From NCBI GenBank assembly GCA_021401465.1, contig JADDMT010000097.1, positions 45,803 through 109,802 on the forward strand: a DNA stretch of 64,000 nucleotides, given 5' to 3'. Source of the stretch: Teratosphaeria epicoccoides (taxonomy: Eukaryota; Ascomycota; Dothideomycetes; Mycosphaerellales; Teratosphaeriaceae). Positions 34,013 through 44,379 of this stretch are shown one piece after another. The notes under the pieces are model-generated. The model ran no database searches. It was not told the origin of the DNA and was given only the letters and a program-made list of their open reading frames with translations. Position numbers and translations under genes: made by a program. Numbering within the stretch: position 1 is the stretch's first letter; every line of letters begins with the position of its first letter.

Positions 34013-35185
34013 GCGAATGGGCGTAGGTTCAAGACCAATCAAGCTGCTGCTTGGCGCGCCGCTTCAAGCAAGGCCCGACGCAGGGATTGGCAACATGCAT
34101 GTATATAGTGTCATGTAAGACTGCATCTGAATCGCCACATTTGCAAGAACGCAAAATCCTTCTAGGATGCGTGGAATCACGCTGACCCGACGGATCGGGC
34201 AGGTCGAGATCTTTTCTGTCCAACGTCGAATCAAATCCTCAAATCCTCTCCAAGTCCTGAAGACAAACATATGAACTGCTTACCTTCAAGACGTCTGACC
34301 GAGCACGAGAAAGGCCATAAACGAACTCTAGACTGCTGACCGCGTCGTCATATAGCGACGTCCTCATGCACAAACCACTCGCCCGTCAGCCGACGCTTTC
34401 CCCTCATCACCCACGGTGACGTGACTTGACCCGAATCGCGACGTTTTTTGCGAGGGGGTTGTTGGAGTAGTGATGGCTGTGTTTTTTTTCTTTTTCGCTT
34501 GGGGTGGGTTTGCTCGCGCTTGTGCTGTGCGGTTGGTCGAGAGGGTGGCATCGTGTGGAGTCGGAGGGGGGCTAGTGGGCGTGAGTGAAGTTGCTCGGTC
34601 GGAGGGGGCGGGTGTAGGAGGTTGAATGGCCAGTGTGGTGCGACGATGGGTGGGGTATTCGGAGGTCTGGCAATTGCTGCTTTGTGACGAGCGAAACAGG
34701 GGCTTTTTGGAGGCTTCAGCAGGTCGTGGGTGTCCGGTACATCGTTCGAGGCCTGCGGGTCGGGTGTCGCTGTCGGAAGCGGAGTGAGGGCACTCTTTTG
34801 ACGGATCTTGAGCAGGCTCGTCGGATCACTTTTTGCCTTTTCGACACTCGTGTGATTGGCTTGGTCATGGCTCTGCCTGGAGCAGGAGACCTTTCGCCAG
34901 CGGCAAATGCTACCATCCAGGACACATTGATCCACGCACGTGGACCCTAAGGCGATCATGGCAAACACTTACCGGAGAAGCATAGAAAGTGGATCGATAT
35001 GGATGAGGGTCGTGATCTTCAATATCCAGACGCCGATCTGGCGGTGTCGCTCGCACCCCTTTGAGACCGACGATATCCGAATCTCAAGTGCACTGTTGAT
35101 GCAAGCATGATCATGGTTCAGAATAGCGCTGTCGGGCAGATGGCGCCATTTCAAGGTATCCACTGACGACGATGCGAAGGAGACG
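34013..35185. other. Region of about 1.2 kb with weak coding signal
   Basis: Contains one possible small gene on the minus strand (34348-34551, listed separately) and a strong splice-donor-like GTAAGT on the minus strand near 34975. Nothing else is recognisable. Confidence 0.3.
34348..34551 (-). CDS. Possible small basic protein
   Basis: A 67-codon frame starting MPPSRPTAQHKREQ, with a Lys/Arg-rich centre (HPKRKRKKTQ, PRKKRRDSG) and ending LTGEWFVHEDVAI. The frame is open further upstream (to 34968), so it may be the last exon of a longer gene. The basic patches resemble nuclear localisation signals. Not recognised; could be chance. Confidence 0.3.
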   Translation of the reverse strand: MPPSRPTAQHKREQTHPKRKRKKTQPSLLQQPPRKKRRDSGQVTSPWVMRGKRRLTGEWFVHEDVAI

Positions 35186-36244
35186 ATGAGACTCGAGCTC
35201 TTTCTGGAAGACGACTTCGGGTCTGGCCTGAGAGGCGCACGGCAGCAAACACCACCACATATGGAGCGACTGGAGCACGACAATGCAGCCCTGATCCATC
35301 GTTTCGTGACTGCGTCAGGCTACGCGGACACTGCGAAGTTGAACGAGAACGCTTTTGGGTACAATCACAAGATGGCTGTTGCAGATCGTTTGAGGCGCGC
35401 AGTCATTGACGCTCAAACTCGGCTTCGCCTTACTTCTTGGCGAAAAGATCAGGCTTCAGATGTTTCTTCCTCCACGCTTGTGTGTACACGGCATGAGGTT
35501 GCCCATGATGCTCATCTACGAGCTGCTCAAGTTTGCAGACATGTACTGCAGCTCTCCCGTAGTCTCCCGTGGAAATAGATGAGCGAGCCCGTCACCGACG
35601 CCATCCTACAGGCGCTTGAGGACAAGAAGGAGCTCGAGTTGGATAGATTGCATCTCCTGCGCGTGCCTTGCGTCATCAAGAGCCCACGGCTGCTTCAGGC
35701 TGCTCTGAAGCTCGCCACAGGCCTTGGCCTGAAGTGCCCTGGAGGAGCCGCCAAATGCATGACAGCTGGGTCCAAAGTCAGCGAAGAGCTCGCAGGTGAC
35801 AGGAACTTGACCTCGATCGTGCTCCTGGCGAGGACCGCACGGCATGACCTTACGGATAAGACGTTCGATCGCTTGCTCTTCCAGCATGCGATGTTTAGTC
35901 TGTTGACGGAGCAGGCTCTGAGTCGGCGGAGCGGGCAGGAGACGAAGGCTGTTGAGAAGGCGAGGAGGGCACACAAAGCCGCGGTGGTAGACTCTTTGCA
36001 TGTTTCGACTGGAGAAACTCGGGTGGTTGTGGAGGCTGCGTGGGATCCGGACGGTTTGGGTGCGGATGATTGGGGTTCGGGGGATAGCGATCTCGAGGCT
36101 CAGCGATGCGGGGGGTTAGTGAACAGAAGGAGGAGTGACGGGTGCCGAGAGCTATGGTGGATACAAAGTTGTTCTGGCGTGGTAGCTGCACGAGGTGAGT
36201 GGAACACGAAGCTCCCTCTTTTTTCTGATGGTTCGAACGCTTGA
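35186..36244 (+). pseudogene. Uncharacterised frame interrupted by one TAG
   Basis: Two plus-strand frames, 35186-35578 and 35579-36244, are in the same register and separated only by a TAG at 35576-35578; together they would give about 352 residues. The upstream half contains HRFVTASGYADTAKLNENAF; the downstream half contains helical-looking segments (DAILQALEDKKELELDRL, LLQAALKLATGLGL). A further Met directly follows the stop, so the second half may instead be an independent gene of 221 residues. I do not recognise either half. Confidence 0.4.
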
Positions 36245-37121
36245 ACATGCCTGTCCGACCGGATTGACATGATTCTTTCAACCTCCGTGCCTGGTTCGAG
36301 GTCGACCGCTCACTCGCTGTGAAGGTGTCTTGATTCCATCGGCTATTGGCTGTTCGTCCGAGGACGGTCAGCGAGGCTGTCGGCACGAGTTTGCACATGC
36401 ACAACCGTAGTTCATTCATTGCATTCCCTGCAATCCCGGTGAGCTCTAACACCCGCGACAATCTTGCGTCGATTGATGCATCGCGCTCATGATAAGTCTC
36501 CTCACGGTCAACGATGTGCTCTCCGCATTTGCCGGCGGTTCCAAAGCTGTGATGGGAGACACCATACCGTCTGGCTGCAGAAATCAGCTTGGCGACGAGG
36601 GATACCATGCTCCCCTGCCTGAGCCTCAAGCGGCCGTAATGTCCACTCGATCAGTGCGCGATCCCGATGGCTGACAAGCTACAGGACGATCTATATCACC
36701 GCCCAAAGATATGTCTCAGTCGTCAAGCTGTCTCTCGCTTTCGACTGTCGCGCGTACGGTACTTGGCCAAGGGGCGGGCATGCTCGGCGACAAGGTCAAG
36801 CAGGGGAGCGATTTTTTGATCAGCTGAGAACTACGGCACCATCGGATACCAAAGGTAAGAAGTCGTTGAGACGTGGGTTTCAAACAGCTAGGTGCGGATG
36901 CATGGACGACCCGGTCCAGCATTTCTGCATCGGCCGATCAAGACGACAGATAGAAAGAATCGCCATTCGACTCTCTGCTCGCCTCATCCTCTCGCACCTG
37001 TCGGCGGCATCGCAGAGGCTCACCAATCCACCTCGCCCTCCGCATCGATACATTGACCTGAAAGCACCGTCATCACACACTACCAGCAATACCTCCAGAG
37101 GCTTCTCATCACACACACACA
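36245..37121. other. Intergenic region
   Basis: No supported gene. The last hundred bases are CA-rich leader of the small secreted protein gene. Confidence 0.4.
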
Positions 37122-37364
37122 ATGAAGTTCCCGAGCCCGATGCTCGTCGCCTTCGCAGCGCTCTCCTGCGTCCTCTTCACAGCCCACGTGCAGGCGTTCA
37201 ATGGCTGCGGCTGCGGAAAGTGTTATGGTGAGGCGAACCAGCGCGTGAGTCTACTTCCCACTCGAAGAGAAAAAGAAACCAAAAAAGCATCCCACTGACG
37301 ATGCGTGCAGTGCCTGGATTGTTTTCTCTCGGGTGTCTGTGACGACGAATGTGGAGAGTGCTGA
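37122..37364 (+). CDS. Small secreted cysteine-rich protein, effector-like
   Basis: Exons 37122..37244 and 37311..37364 with a 66-nt intron (GTGAGT, CTGAC, CAG) give 58 residues. A clear signal peptide (MKFPSPMLVAFAALSCVLFT, cleavage likely after AHVQA at residue 24) is followed by a 33-34-residue mature peptide with eight cysteines at 29, 31, 34, 42, 45, 51, 55 and 58. Eight cysteines in so short a peptide suggest four disulfides or metal binding. Size, secretion and Cys density fit candidate fungal effectors, small antimicrobial proteins or metallothionein-like proteins; I recognise no named family. Invisible as a simple open frame because of the intron. Confidence 0.82.
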
Positions 37365-38131
37365 GGTCATGAACACGCTGGGGATCTCCAGGAGGGAGAA
37401 GGACTGCGGAGGCGTGTGCTGGTGTGGTTCTGGCGTCGGGGTTTGATTAGGGCTCATGAGCACGGCGGCAAGGTGCACTCAATGCTGCTTGCAAGCATGA
37501 GTCTGGACCCTGCTACATCAGACCGTCCTCGAATCCGAGGCATTTCTCCTGCCGCTCGCGACCTGGACGGTCAAATTCGTCAGGAAGAGGCTTGGCCGAC
37601 CGTGAAGCCTAGTACAAGATTGGGTTGTATTGACTGAGCAAATATGTTCTGGTATCCACACTGCTAGTCAGCGCTTCCATGATGTGCCAGCGGCCGCGGA
37701 GCACAATCGGTCCATTGCATGAGGCGGCAAGATGCTCCCTGCCCCACGCCGCATGGACGCTGTGAGAGGTTGATTGTGAAAATCCCGGCTGATGCTGACG
37801 CCAATGCTAGTCCTGGGAGGTGGGAGGAGAAAGAAGACGAAGAGGTGAAGTTTACTGCACTCCGACCAGAGCTCGAGCGATGGCCGGGCAGCGCTGGGGT
37901 TGGAGGCATTGGGATGTAGCATCCACTTCGTGAAGTTGAGTGAACGCAATTCGATGAAGTCAGCCTACCAGCACCATGGTGCAAATGCCCTCCGCCACAG
38001 GCGCCCCTAGAGTACACACAGCACTTCTTCGCGGTACGCTCTCGACCGCAGCACCCATCTCCGCAGCCGGCTCGCCCCTCGACAAACATCCGCCGACCCT
38101 GGCACTTGCCTCTGGTGAATCGCCGACGACT
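37365..38131. other. Intergenic region between converging secreted-protein genes
   Basis: 3' flanks of the genes at 37122 and 38132. Overlapping short frames only. Confidence 0.4.
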
Positions 38132-38551
38132 TCAGCAACCAATGTAAAAGATCTGTGCGCTCTTGATATCGCCGTACGGGAGCTCACAGCACGATTGGTA
38201 CGCTGGCAACACATAGCGCCCGGATGCATTGACATTGTCGCGATATTGCACAGATATTCTGCAGAAATGATCGCGCAGACAGTAGCTGTTGTGACAGAAC
38301 ATGTAGAGGGTGTTGGTGGAGTAAATCTGGATCGCCGTGTCGTCCCTTTTCAAAGCCAGATCATGGGTTTTTTCGGTCCTTCTCAGATTCCACCACTTTG
38401 AAGAGCAGTGTTCGGGTTTGATAACCCCCTGATTGCAGTAAAATTCGTAGTCCGTGGAGCAGGGGATCCCTTCACAGGTGGGCCACGGGTCGCCGGCGGA
38501 CGCGGACCCCAAATACGCAAAGGATGCTGCTCCGAGGACGGCTAGCTTCAT
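38132..38551 (-). CDS. Secreted cysteine-rich protein
   Basis: 139 residues from the Met at 38551; an upstream Met at 38581 in the same frame would spoil the signal peptide. The signal peptide MKLAVLGAASFAYLGSASA is followed by GDPWPTCEG. The mature part has ten cysteines: PTC, IPC, FYC, EHC, MFC, SYC, HFC, a CC pair and a C-terminal Cys that is the last residue. An even count fits full disulfide pairing. No family recognised. The gene lies tail to tail with the eight-Cys gene about 770 bases away. An extracellular role, possibly host- or microbe-facing, is inferred. Confidence 0.75.
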   Translation of the reverse strand: MKLAVLGAASFAYLGSASAGDPWPTCEGIPCSTDYEFYCNQGVIKPEHCSSKWWNLRRTEKTHDLALKRDDTAIQIYSTNTLYMFCHNSYCLRDHFCRISVQYRDNVNASGRYVLPAYQSCCELPYGDIKSAQIFYIGC

Positions 38552-39983
38552 TGTCGACGCCGATTCGGTCCTGAGAGGCATTAGCCATCAGCTTTTGCTG
38601 ACCCCGGTGCTGGCGCTGTCAGCTCACTGTGTACGGCTCGCCGGCTAGATGTCAGGTGTACAGGCTCTTCATTGACGCGCCAACGATCAAAGCAGCGTTG
38701 GAGTCCTAACGGACGTCGCAGTGCAGTGAGAGCGGGCAATTTATGAGACGCTGCTGCTTCGGTACCCGAGGGCCCATCGATCGTTGGATACATGACAGCT
38801 GCTCACGTTGTACATGAGAGCTCGTCGAATCTGCTGTGACTCTCCAGTCGAAGCTGGTGAAACTTGAGACCACCGGCTCTGATAGCTCTGCGCTGACTGC
38901 TCGTGTTTTGCTCCAGAACCCGCGCCATACGCACTAATCGATCGCGAGAAACCTTGGGCTTTGAGCCATCTTTCGCGCGCGTGCGATGATGAACACCGAT
39001 CAGACATGAGATGCGACAGCAGAGGCGGTCCTGCAAGAACCTGTGCGAGGTGTGATGGTTGCGGAATCACGGTTTCTGATCGGGCAGCGCTGATATCATC
39101 CGTGGGAGTCCTACTGTGCGTGATCAGCACCCGATCATCCTCCCTGATCGTGTGGTCTGGCGCTTGAAAGTACTCCGGAGCAGGATCGGGAAACCCACGT
39201 CGATGATACCTGCCAGCCACACGGCAGTTGCAAGTACAGCATCACAGTCTTGACCATTGTTGGCGTCATCACACGCACCGACAAGCCACTCTAGTCGCGG
39301 TCTAGAAGCTGCCGATGCCACCATTCGAGACATCTGCGAGACATCAGCAATGTGCTCGGGACTGCGCTGCTGATTGGGAGGATCTCGCCGTCGCCCATCC
39401 CGCTCGCCGGGCGGATATGTATGGAAGACGCTCCACAATGGGGCAAGGGTCAGTCTTGACTCATGTCACGTATGCAACCAAGGATGTCACAGCGGGACGG
39501 CAGAGTGCTTGACGCCTTCCAAGCGGTGACCGCACGAGTGGACTTGGCGCTCACCGAGGCCTCCATTCGCCTGGTCACGGGACTGTCGACGGGGGTGTCC
39601 ACGCATAGGGCTTGACTTCGGCTTTGAGCAGGTGCCGCTGTCGTTTCAGCCTGGCGTGAGATGCGTTAGCGAGGAGATGCTCTAGGGTCCCTGAGGCTGG
39701 GTCGGGACGGGAGGGGTGACCGACCTTGCACCATATGAGTGCGGCGGCCTGTTCAGCGAGGAAGTTCGTCAGGAGGGATATGAAGGCGAAGGCTCGGAGT
39801 AGCGTCGCGATGGAAGGGCGATTTGATGTCGAAATCTGGGACGGTCACTCCTGCTACAATCCCGAGACAGAAACCGAATATATCGTTCGACCTGGTAGGA
39901 GACACGGAAGCGATGTGGGAAGCCCGACTGCCGTATGTTTTGCTCCGGTGTGTGAGAACTTCGTCAGGACAAGATATGCAGAG
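38552..39983. other. Region of about 1.4 kb without a supported gene
   Basis: Minus-strand frames at 38741-39220 and 39124-39438 overlap each other and match nothing I know. They could be decayed coding sequence. Confidence 0.35.
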
Positions 39984-41689
39984 CTATAATTCTTCATGAT
40001 AATACTCCTCTTCGCTTCCTTGCTCCTGGCCCTGGCCCTCCTCCGGCCCTTCCTCTTCCTCTCTCTCGGGCTTGGAATCGCTCTTCTGCTGCGGCTTTTC
40101 TTGCTTCCCCTCACTCGCCTTTTTCTGCTTCTTCTTCTTCTTTTGCTGCTTCTTGCCAACAGTCTCGCTGGCGCCCTCCTCATCCTCGTCTTCTCCTGCC
40201 TCCTCCCCAATGATGCCGCGGTACTCCCGCCCGCGAGGGGTATCGACGACGTCCAGCTTCCAGCTCTGCCCGCCCGCGGCTTTCTCCAGCTCTTTCCTCA
40301 GCGACTCGATCGCCGTTGGATCGCCGAACCCGAGTTTCTTCAGCTCTTCTGCGTTCAGCACTTTGCCGCCGGCCGCTGAAGACGCGATGGTACCCATGTA
40401 TGTCTCCTTGCCGCCACCAACGATGGCGCCTTTCTCGACGGTGAGGTCTTCGGGCACGATGGCGTGGCCACCGATGAGCACGTCTCCGACCACCTGCAAC
40501 AGGGGCGGGTCGTCCTGCGGCGATGCGCCCGTCAAGATCGCCTCGGCGGCCTGGTTGGCCTCCCAGATCTTCTCGTCTTGTTCTGCGCTTTGCACGGCCT
40601 GTAAGGTGCGCTCGTAATCCTCGATCTCGTGGTCCGCAAGCACCGGCGAGCAATTGATGGCGTTCGGCTGGTCTTTCTGGGGTGGGAGGAATGCTACGTC
40701 GTTGCACAGGCGAGGCGTGTCGATGATCATGAGATAGGCGCAGGTGGTGGTTTCCTTGATCAATGAGATCTTGTCGGGCGACGTGGGATTGCAGTGAAAC
40801 TAGTTCTGTCAGTGTCGAGGAGACCGGCGCGGACACGGGGGAGGCTCCTCACCTGCACTTCTATCCGTCTCGGCTGCCCCGTGAGATCGCACTTGCTGCC
40901 GCCCTCCAGCCGCTGGACCAGATACCTGCTGTCGCCCCTCTGCACCAACTCTCCATCGCCCGTCTTCCTGTGCTTCGTCGTGACGCCTTCCCTCACGTCC
41001 AACGCGCCCTCCCCTCCCCATCCATGCTTGCCGTCCTTTGCATCGGGGGGCACGTCGTCGGTCTCGGCCTCGTGCTCCTCCCGCTCCGCCGCATACCTGC
41101 CCAACTCGTAGCCGTGGACGGTGGGATCCTCGATCGGCGGATACCCCGGGAGACCGCGCTGCGGCGGCAGTTGATGGAACTGCTTGACCCCCTGGCCATA
41201 GCAGAATCTGTAGCTCCACCAGCCACTGATGAAGTAGATGCAGTTTCCCTTCATCGGGGACAGCAATTCCCATCCCCGATCTGTCGCACGTGCCAGTTCC
41301 TTCTCCGCTTCGGCTTTGGTGAGGGCGTCATGATGGTTGTTGCTGCGTCGGTGGTCAGGCTCCGGGACGATGGGGATGCTGCACACGTAGCGCTGGCCGT
41401 CGATCGTCATGGCTTCGTGCTCGTGTTGAAGCACATGGTCTTTCTTGCCGCCGGCATCATGGCCGTCGTCTCGCCGGTACTGCTCGATGTCTGAGGCATG
41501 GTCTTTGCCGTCTCTCCGCAGCTTAGCCTCGGCGGCGACGTGGGTCAGGTACTCGTCGACGAAGGTGACGTGATACTGCGGGAAGGCGAGCAGGTCGTCC
41601 TGGACGCTGAAGGTCTTCGGTGAGGCCGACGCCACCGCCAGGAGCAGCGACGCGCGAAGCACAGCAGGCAACGCCAAGACGAGCTGCAT
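39984..41689 (-). CDS. YOS9: ER quality-control lectin Yos9 (OS-9)
   Basis: Exon 1 is 41689..40853, exon 2 40799..39984; the 53-nt intron has GTGAGG, CTGAC and TAG. The product has 550 residues. Signal peptide about 1-22 (MQLVLALPAVLRASLLLAVA). The MRH lectin domain starts near GNCIYFISGWWSYRFCYGQG (Cys150, Trp157-158, Cys163) and closes in exon 2 with TTCAYLMIIDTPRLC. The C-terminal part is highly charged and the protein ends HEEL, a close relative of the HDEL ER-retrieval signal. Yos9 reads trimmed N-glycans and passes misfolded glycoproteins to the Hrd1 ubiquitin ligase complex in the ER lumen. Confidence 0.93.
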
Positions 41690-42071
41690 GTTGGATGCGC
41701 CGGACCCGGTGCGCTATGGGTGGTGCATCACGCCGCCGACGACACCGACGTCCACATGTGACATGGACGACGGGGACAGCTGTCACATGCGATTCCACCG
41801 CGGGAGGCGCACGGGCCGTGTTCCGAAAACAGAAGTTGTGCCTCGGCGATGTCCTCCCGTCCGCACATGGACAAACAATCATCGTGCACATCGAGCTCCA
41901 CTGCATCATCTCCCCGAACACGATGGTCGACCGGCCATATCGGCGTCGTGGTGTGCTCGTGTGAAGATGACCAGACATCCACGAGCCCAATCTGCTTTGT
42001 CTGCTTTGTGGCAGGCCAAATGCGGTCGACAGTCAAAGCGAAAGAAATGAGCTGGTGCACACCTGCAACAT
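41690..42071. promoter_or_regulatory. Divergent promoter region, YOS9 and PAN-type gene
   Basis: Short intergenic stretch between divergent starts. A frame ending at 42157 overlaps the next gene and could contain its true first exon. Confidence 0.3.
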
Positions 42072-43343
42072 GTGTCCTGCTCCTCCGTCTTCCGCGATCC
42101 TGGCCTGCGCAGTGCATCGATGGAGAGAATGATGATACCACATGCCAGAGGGGGTAGTGCACCGACAGAGCTGGGGGCGGTGGGCCGTCAGTCTGACGCC
42201 GCCACCACTTGTCCAGCCGGAGAAGTGTACTGCTCGTGTAGTACGTGGTCTGGGTGCTGTTCAGAAGATACGTGCGCTGGTGCAGCAGGCTGCATCGTTG
42301 ACCATGGCTCTACGACGGTCACGTTCTCGTCGACAGGACTGGCCCCGAGATCCACACGCTCAGAGGCGGGAGACGACGATGGCATATTGACATCGATCGT
42401 TGTGATCACCCGGACGGCCCGTGTGCCAACCGCGACGGCGACGGCCACAAGTGGCACGACGACTGTGACAGCGAAAGCACTTTCCACCGCACCAGCCCAG
42501 ACAAGTGTCCCCAGCCAAAGCTCAACCGCGAGCAGCCAAAGATTCAGCACGACGAGCTCGGGGGGCGAGGGCAGTACTGGCGCCGCCGCTCTTGAGACAG
42601 CGACGGGCTCCCCGAGTGGCACCTACTCGACTTCTACGATTGCCAGCAGCACGGCAATTGCTTCACCTGCTCCATCGTGTCCTGGCGGAAACGGCACGAC
42701 ATACCTGGATTCTGCCAGCATAGCTTACGACATTCACTGCGTGGCAGATAACGTGTACGACTCTTACAGCGCTATCGTGGTTGAGACGGGAGGATATTCG
42801 CAGTGTTTCTCAGCTTGCTCGTTCGCCAGTGATTGTGCAGGCTTCGCTTACGCCGGCTCGGATAGTGGATCGTGCTACTTCAAACACGACCTGCCCGCGA
42901 ATAATTACGTCTCGATGAACTCGAGCGACTACGTTGTTGCTTCGAAGATAAATGCGACCGCAGCAGCAGCGGCGCAGAGTGTCTCGGCCACAGCATCCAG
43001 CACGCCTCGCAAGAGCAGCCATGTCGGTGCGATCGTCGGCGGCACAGTCGGCGCCTTCGCCTTCCTGGCCCTCATTGCCCTCGGTGTGGCGGTTGTCGCC
43101 CGCTACCGCCGCAAAAGGATCGACGAGAAGCATGGGACCATCACGACCTTTGTGACCCCGCCGGTACAAGACCATGGGAAGTCGTACGTCCCTGCCGGTG
43201 CAACCGTTCCAGGACACAGCCGCTCCAGCTCTACAGCACACGACGCATATGTGCCGGTAGGAGGTTCGTATTATGCTCCCATCCATGCGCGGCAACGTGC
43301 ACATTACCCGATAGACCAAGATGAGCCGCCTCTGTGGGTCTAG
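42072..43343 (+). CDS. Single-pass cell-surface protein with PAN/apple-like domain
   Basis: Open frame of 423 residues. A Cys-rich part (CPAGEVYCSCSTWSGCCSEDTC) is followed by a long Ser/Thr/Ala stalk suited to O-glycosylation, then a PAN-type segment (IHCVADNVYDSYSA, GYSQCFSACSFASDCAGFAY, SCYFKHDL), one membrane helix (VGAIVGGTVGAFAFLALIAL) and a basic start of the cytosolic tail (RYRRKR). This is the layout of fungal wall sensors or adhesins. No signal peptide is seen in the frame; just upstream another register encodes a hydrophobic run and CIDGENDDTTC, separated by a GGGGG run, so the N-terminus is misjudged, spliced or frameshifted. Confidence 0.75.
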   Translation: MSCSSVFRDPGLRSASMERMMIPHARGGSAPTELGAVGRQSDAATTCPAGEVYCSCSTWSGCCSEDTCAGAAGCIVDHGSTTVTFSSTGLAPRSTRSEAGDDDGILTSIVVITRTARVPTATATATSGTTTVTAKALSTAPAQTSVPSQSSTASSQRFSTTSSGGEGSTGAAALETATGSPSGTYSTSTIASSTAIASPAPSCPGGNGTTYLDSASIAYDIHCVADNVYDSYSAIVVETGGYSQCFSACSFASDCAGFAYAGSDSGSCYFKHDLPANNYVSMNSSDYVVASKINATAAAAAQSVSATASSTPRKSSHVGAIVGGTVGAFAFLALIALGVAVVARYRRKRIDEKHGTITTFVTPPVQDHGKSYVPAGATVPGHSRSSSTAHDAYVPVGGSYYAPIHARQRAHYPIDQDEPPLWV

Positions 43344-43603
43344 AGGTGCAAGCAAAGTGCACGGCTGAGGTATGTGTGTGACTTTAGGTGATCCGCCCAA
43401 CACGCAAGCTGATCCGAACGCGCCAGGCGGCCCCTTCGGCGACCCCGACACCCTACCGCCCGGCATCCGGGCCGAGCGCGGCGGCGGACGCGGCGGGTCA
43501 AGTGCGATTGTACTCAAGAGACCGGAGCATGTATCTGTGGACGTGATACCGATTGCAATAGGGGCGGGTCAGGCGACCCGGGTCTGGCGAGGGGAAACCG
43601 CCA

Positions 43604-44005
43604 ATGAGGAAATCGCCTTTCGTCGAGCATCTGGGCTTCGGAGACGCGCCTGCCGGTCCATCACCCGCGCAGCCAAGTCCGACCTTAGGGAAGTGGGGTG
43701 CAAAGACTCCCGAAAGTGAGTCGCCGGTCCTGGGCCGGACAGGATTTCACACCCAGCCTTCATTGTCGGATGAGGTCAGGAGGCGGCGACATTTGCTGTC
43801 TTATGCGTCGCCGGACGGTGATGGTCACGAGGGCATCGATGGTCAAGATGGTGGGCGAACGACTGCGGTCGATGGTGCTGAGGGCATCATTATTGGTAGT
43901 AGGCAGAGTGGTCGGACGACTGCTGAGACTTCCCCAGTTGAGTTGACTATGATGCCCCGTCCTTTGAATGGTGGTGGTCGGGCGAATGATGGACGTCGAA
44001 TCTAG
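43604..44005 (+). CDS. Possible further exon of the PAN-type protein or small separate gene
   Basis: 133-codon frame starting MRKSPFVEHLGFGDAP, rich in Pro, Ser and Gly with GKWGAKTPESESPVLG and ending NGGGRANDGRRI. It looks like a disordered cytosolic tail of a surface sensor. A neighbouring register (43372-43719) reads GDPPNTQADPNAPGGPFGD, also tail-like. I could not find a consistent set of splice sites joining these to the gene at 42072, so the link is conjecture. Confidence 0.35.
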   Translation: MRKSPFVEHLGFGDAPAGPSPAQPSPTLGKWGAKTPESESPVLGRTGFHTQPSLSDEVRRRRHLLSYASPDGDGHEGIDGQDGGRTTAVDGAEGIIIGSRQSGRTTAETSPVELTMMPRPLNGGGRANDGRRI

Positions 44006-44379
44006 TTGTAGTGTTCAATACTATTATTCATGATTTGCCTGATGTCAGTGGTCCTGCATGGTCCCGTTCCAGACACACTGCTCCCAGCGTTCGTGATCAC
44101 GCGTCATCTGTTGGTCGGGAGATGAGTTTGCGCATCCTTGTCTCTTGACATGAGAGAGAGAAGGGCGTACAGATTGCGTTTGCCATCCGCTTGTACCTGC
44201 AGCTTCCTCATCAAAGCACGAGTGCACAGAACGACCAGACTCAAGCATGTGAAAGTGGGTCCGACTGACCTTCACGCAGGCACACTCTTGAAACTCTTTC
44301 GAATGCGGTTTCATTTCCGATTCATCACAATGTAAACGACACTACGCAGACACAACGTCGCTACTTTCCAGTCGCGCCA
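44006..44379. other. Intergenic region
   Basis: No gene seen; leader and promoter of the gene at 44380. Confidence 0.4.

Noticed and set aside
38741..39438. Overlapping minus-strand frames between the secreted-protein gene and YOS9
   Set aside because: They overlap one another in different registers, match no family, and no splice scheme joins them convincingly.
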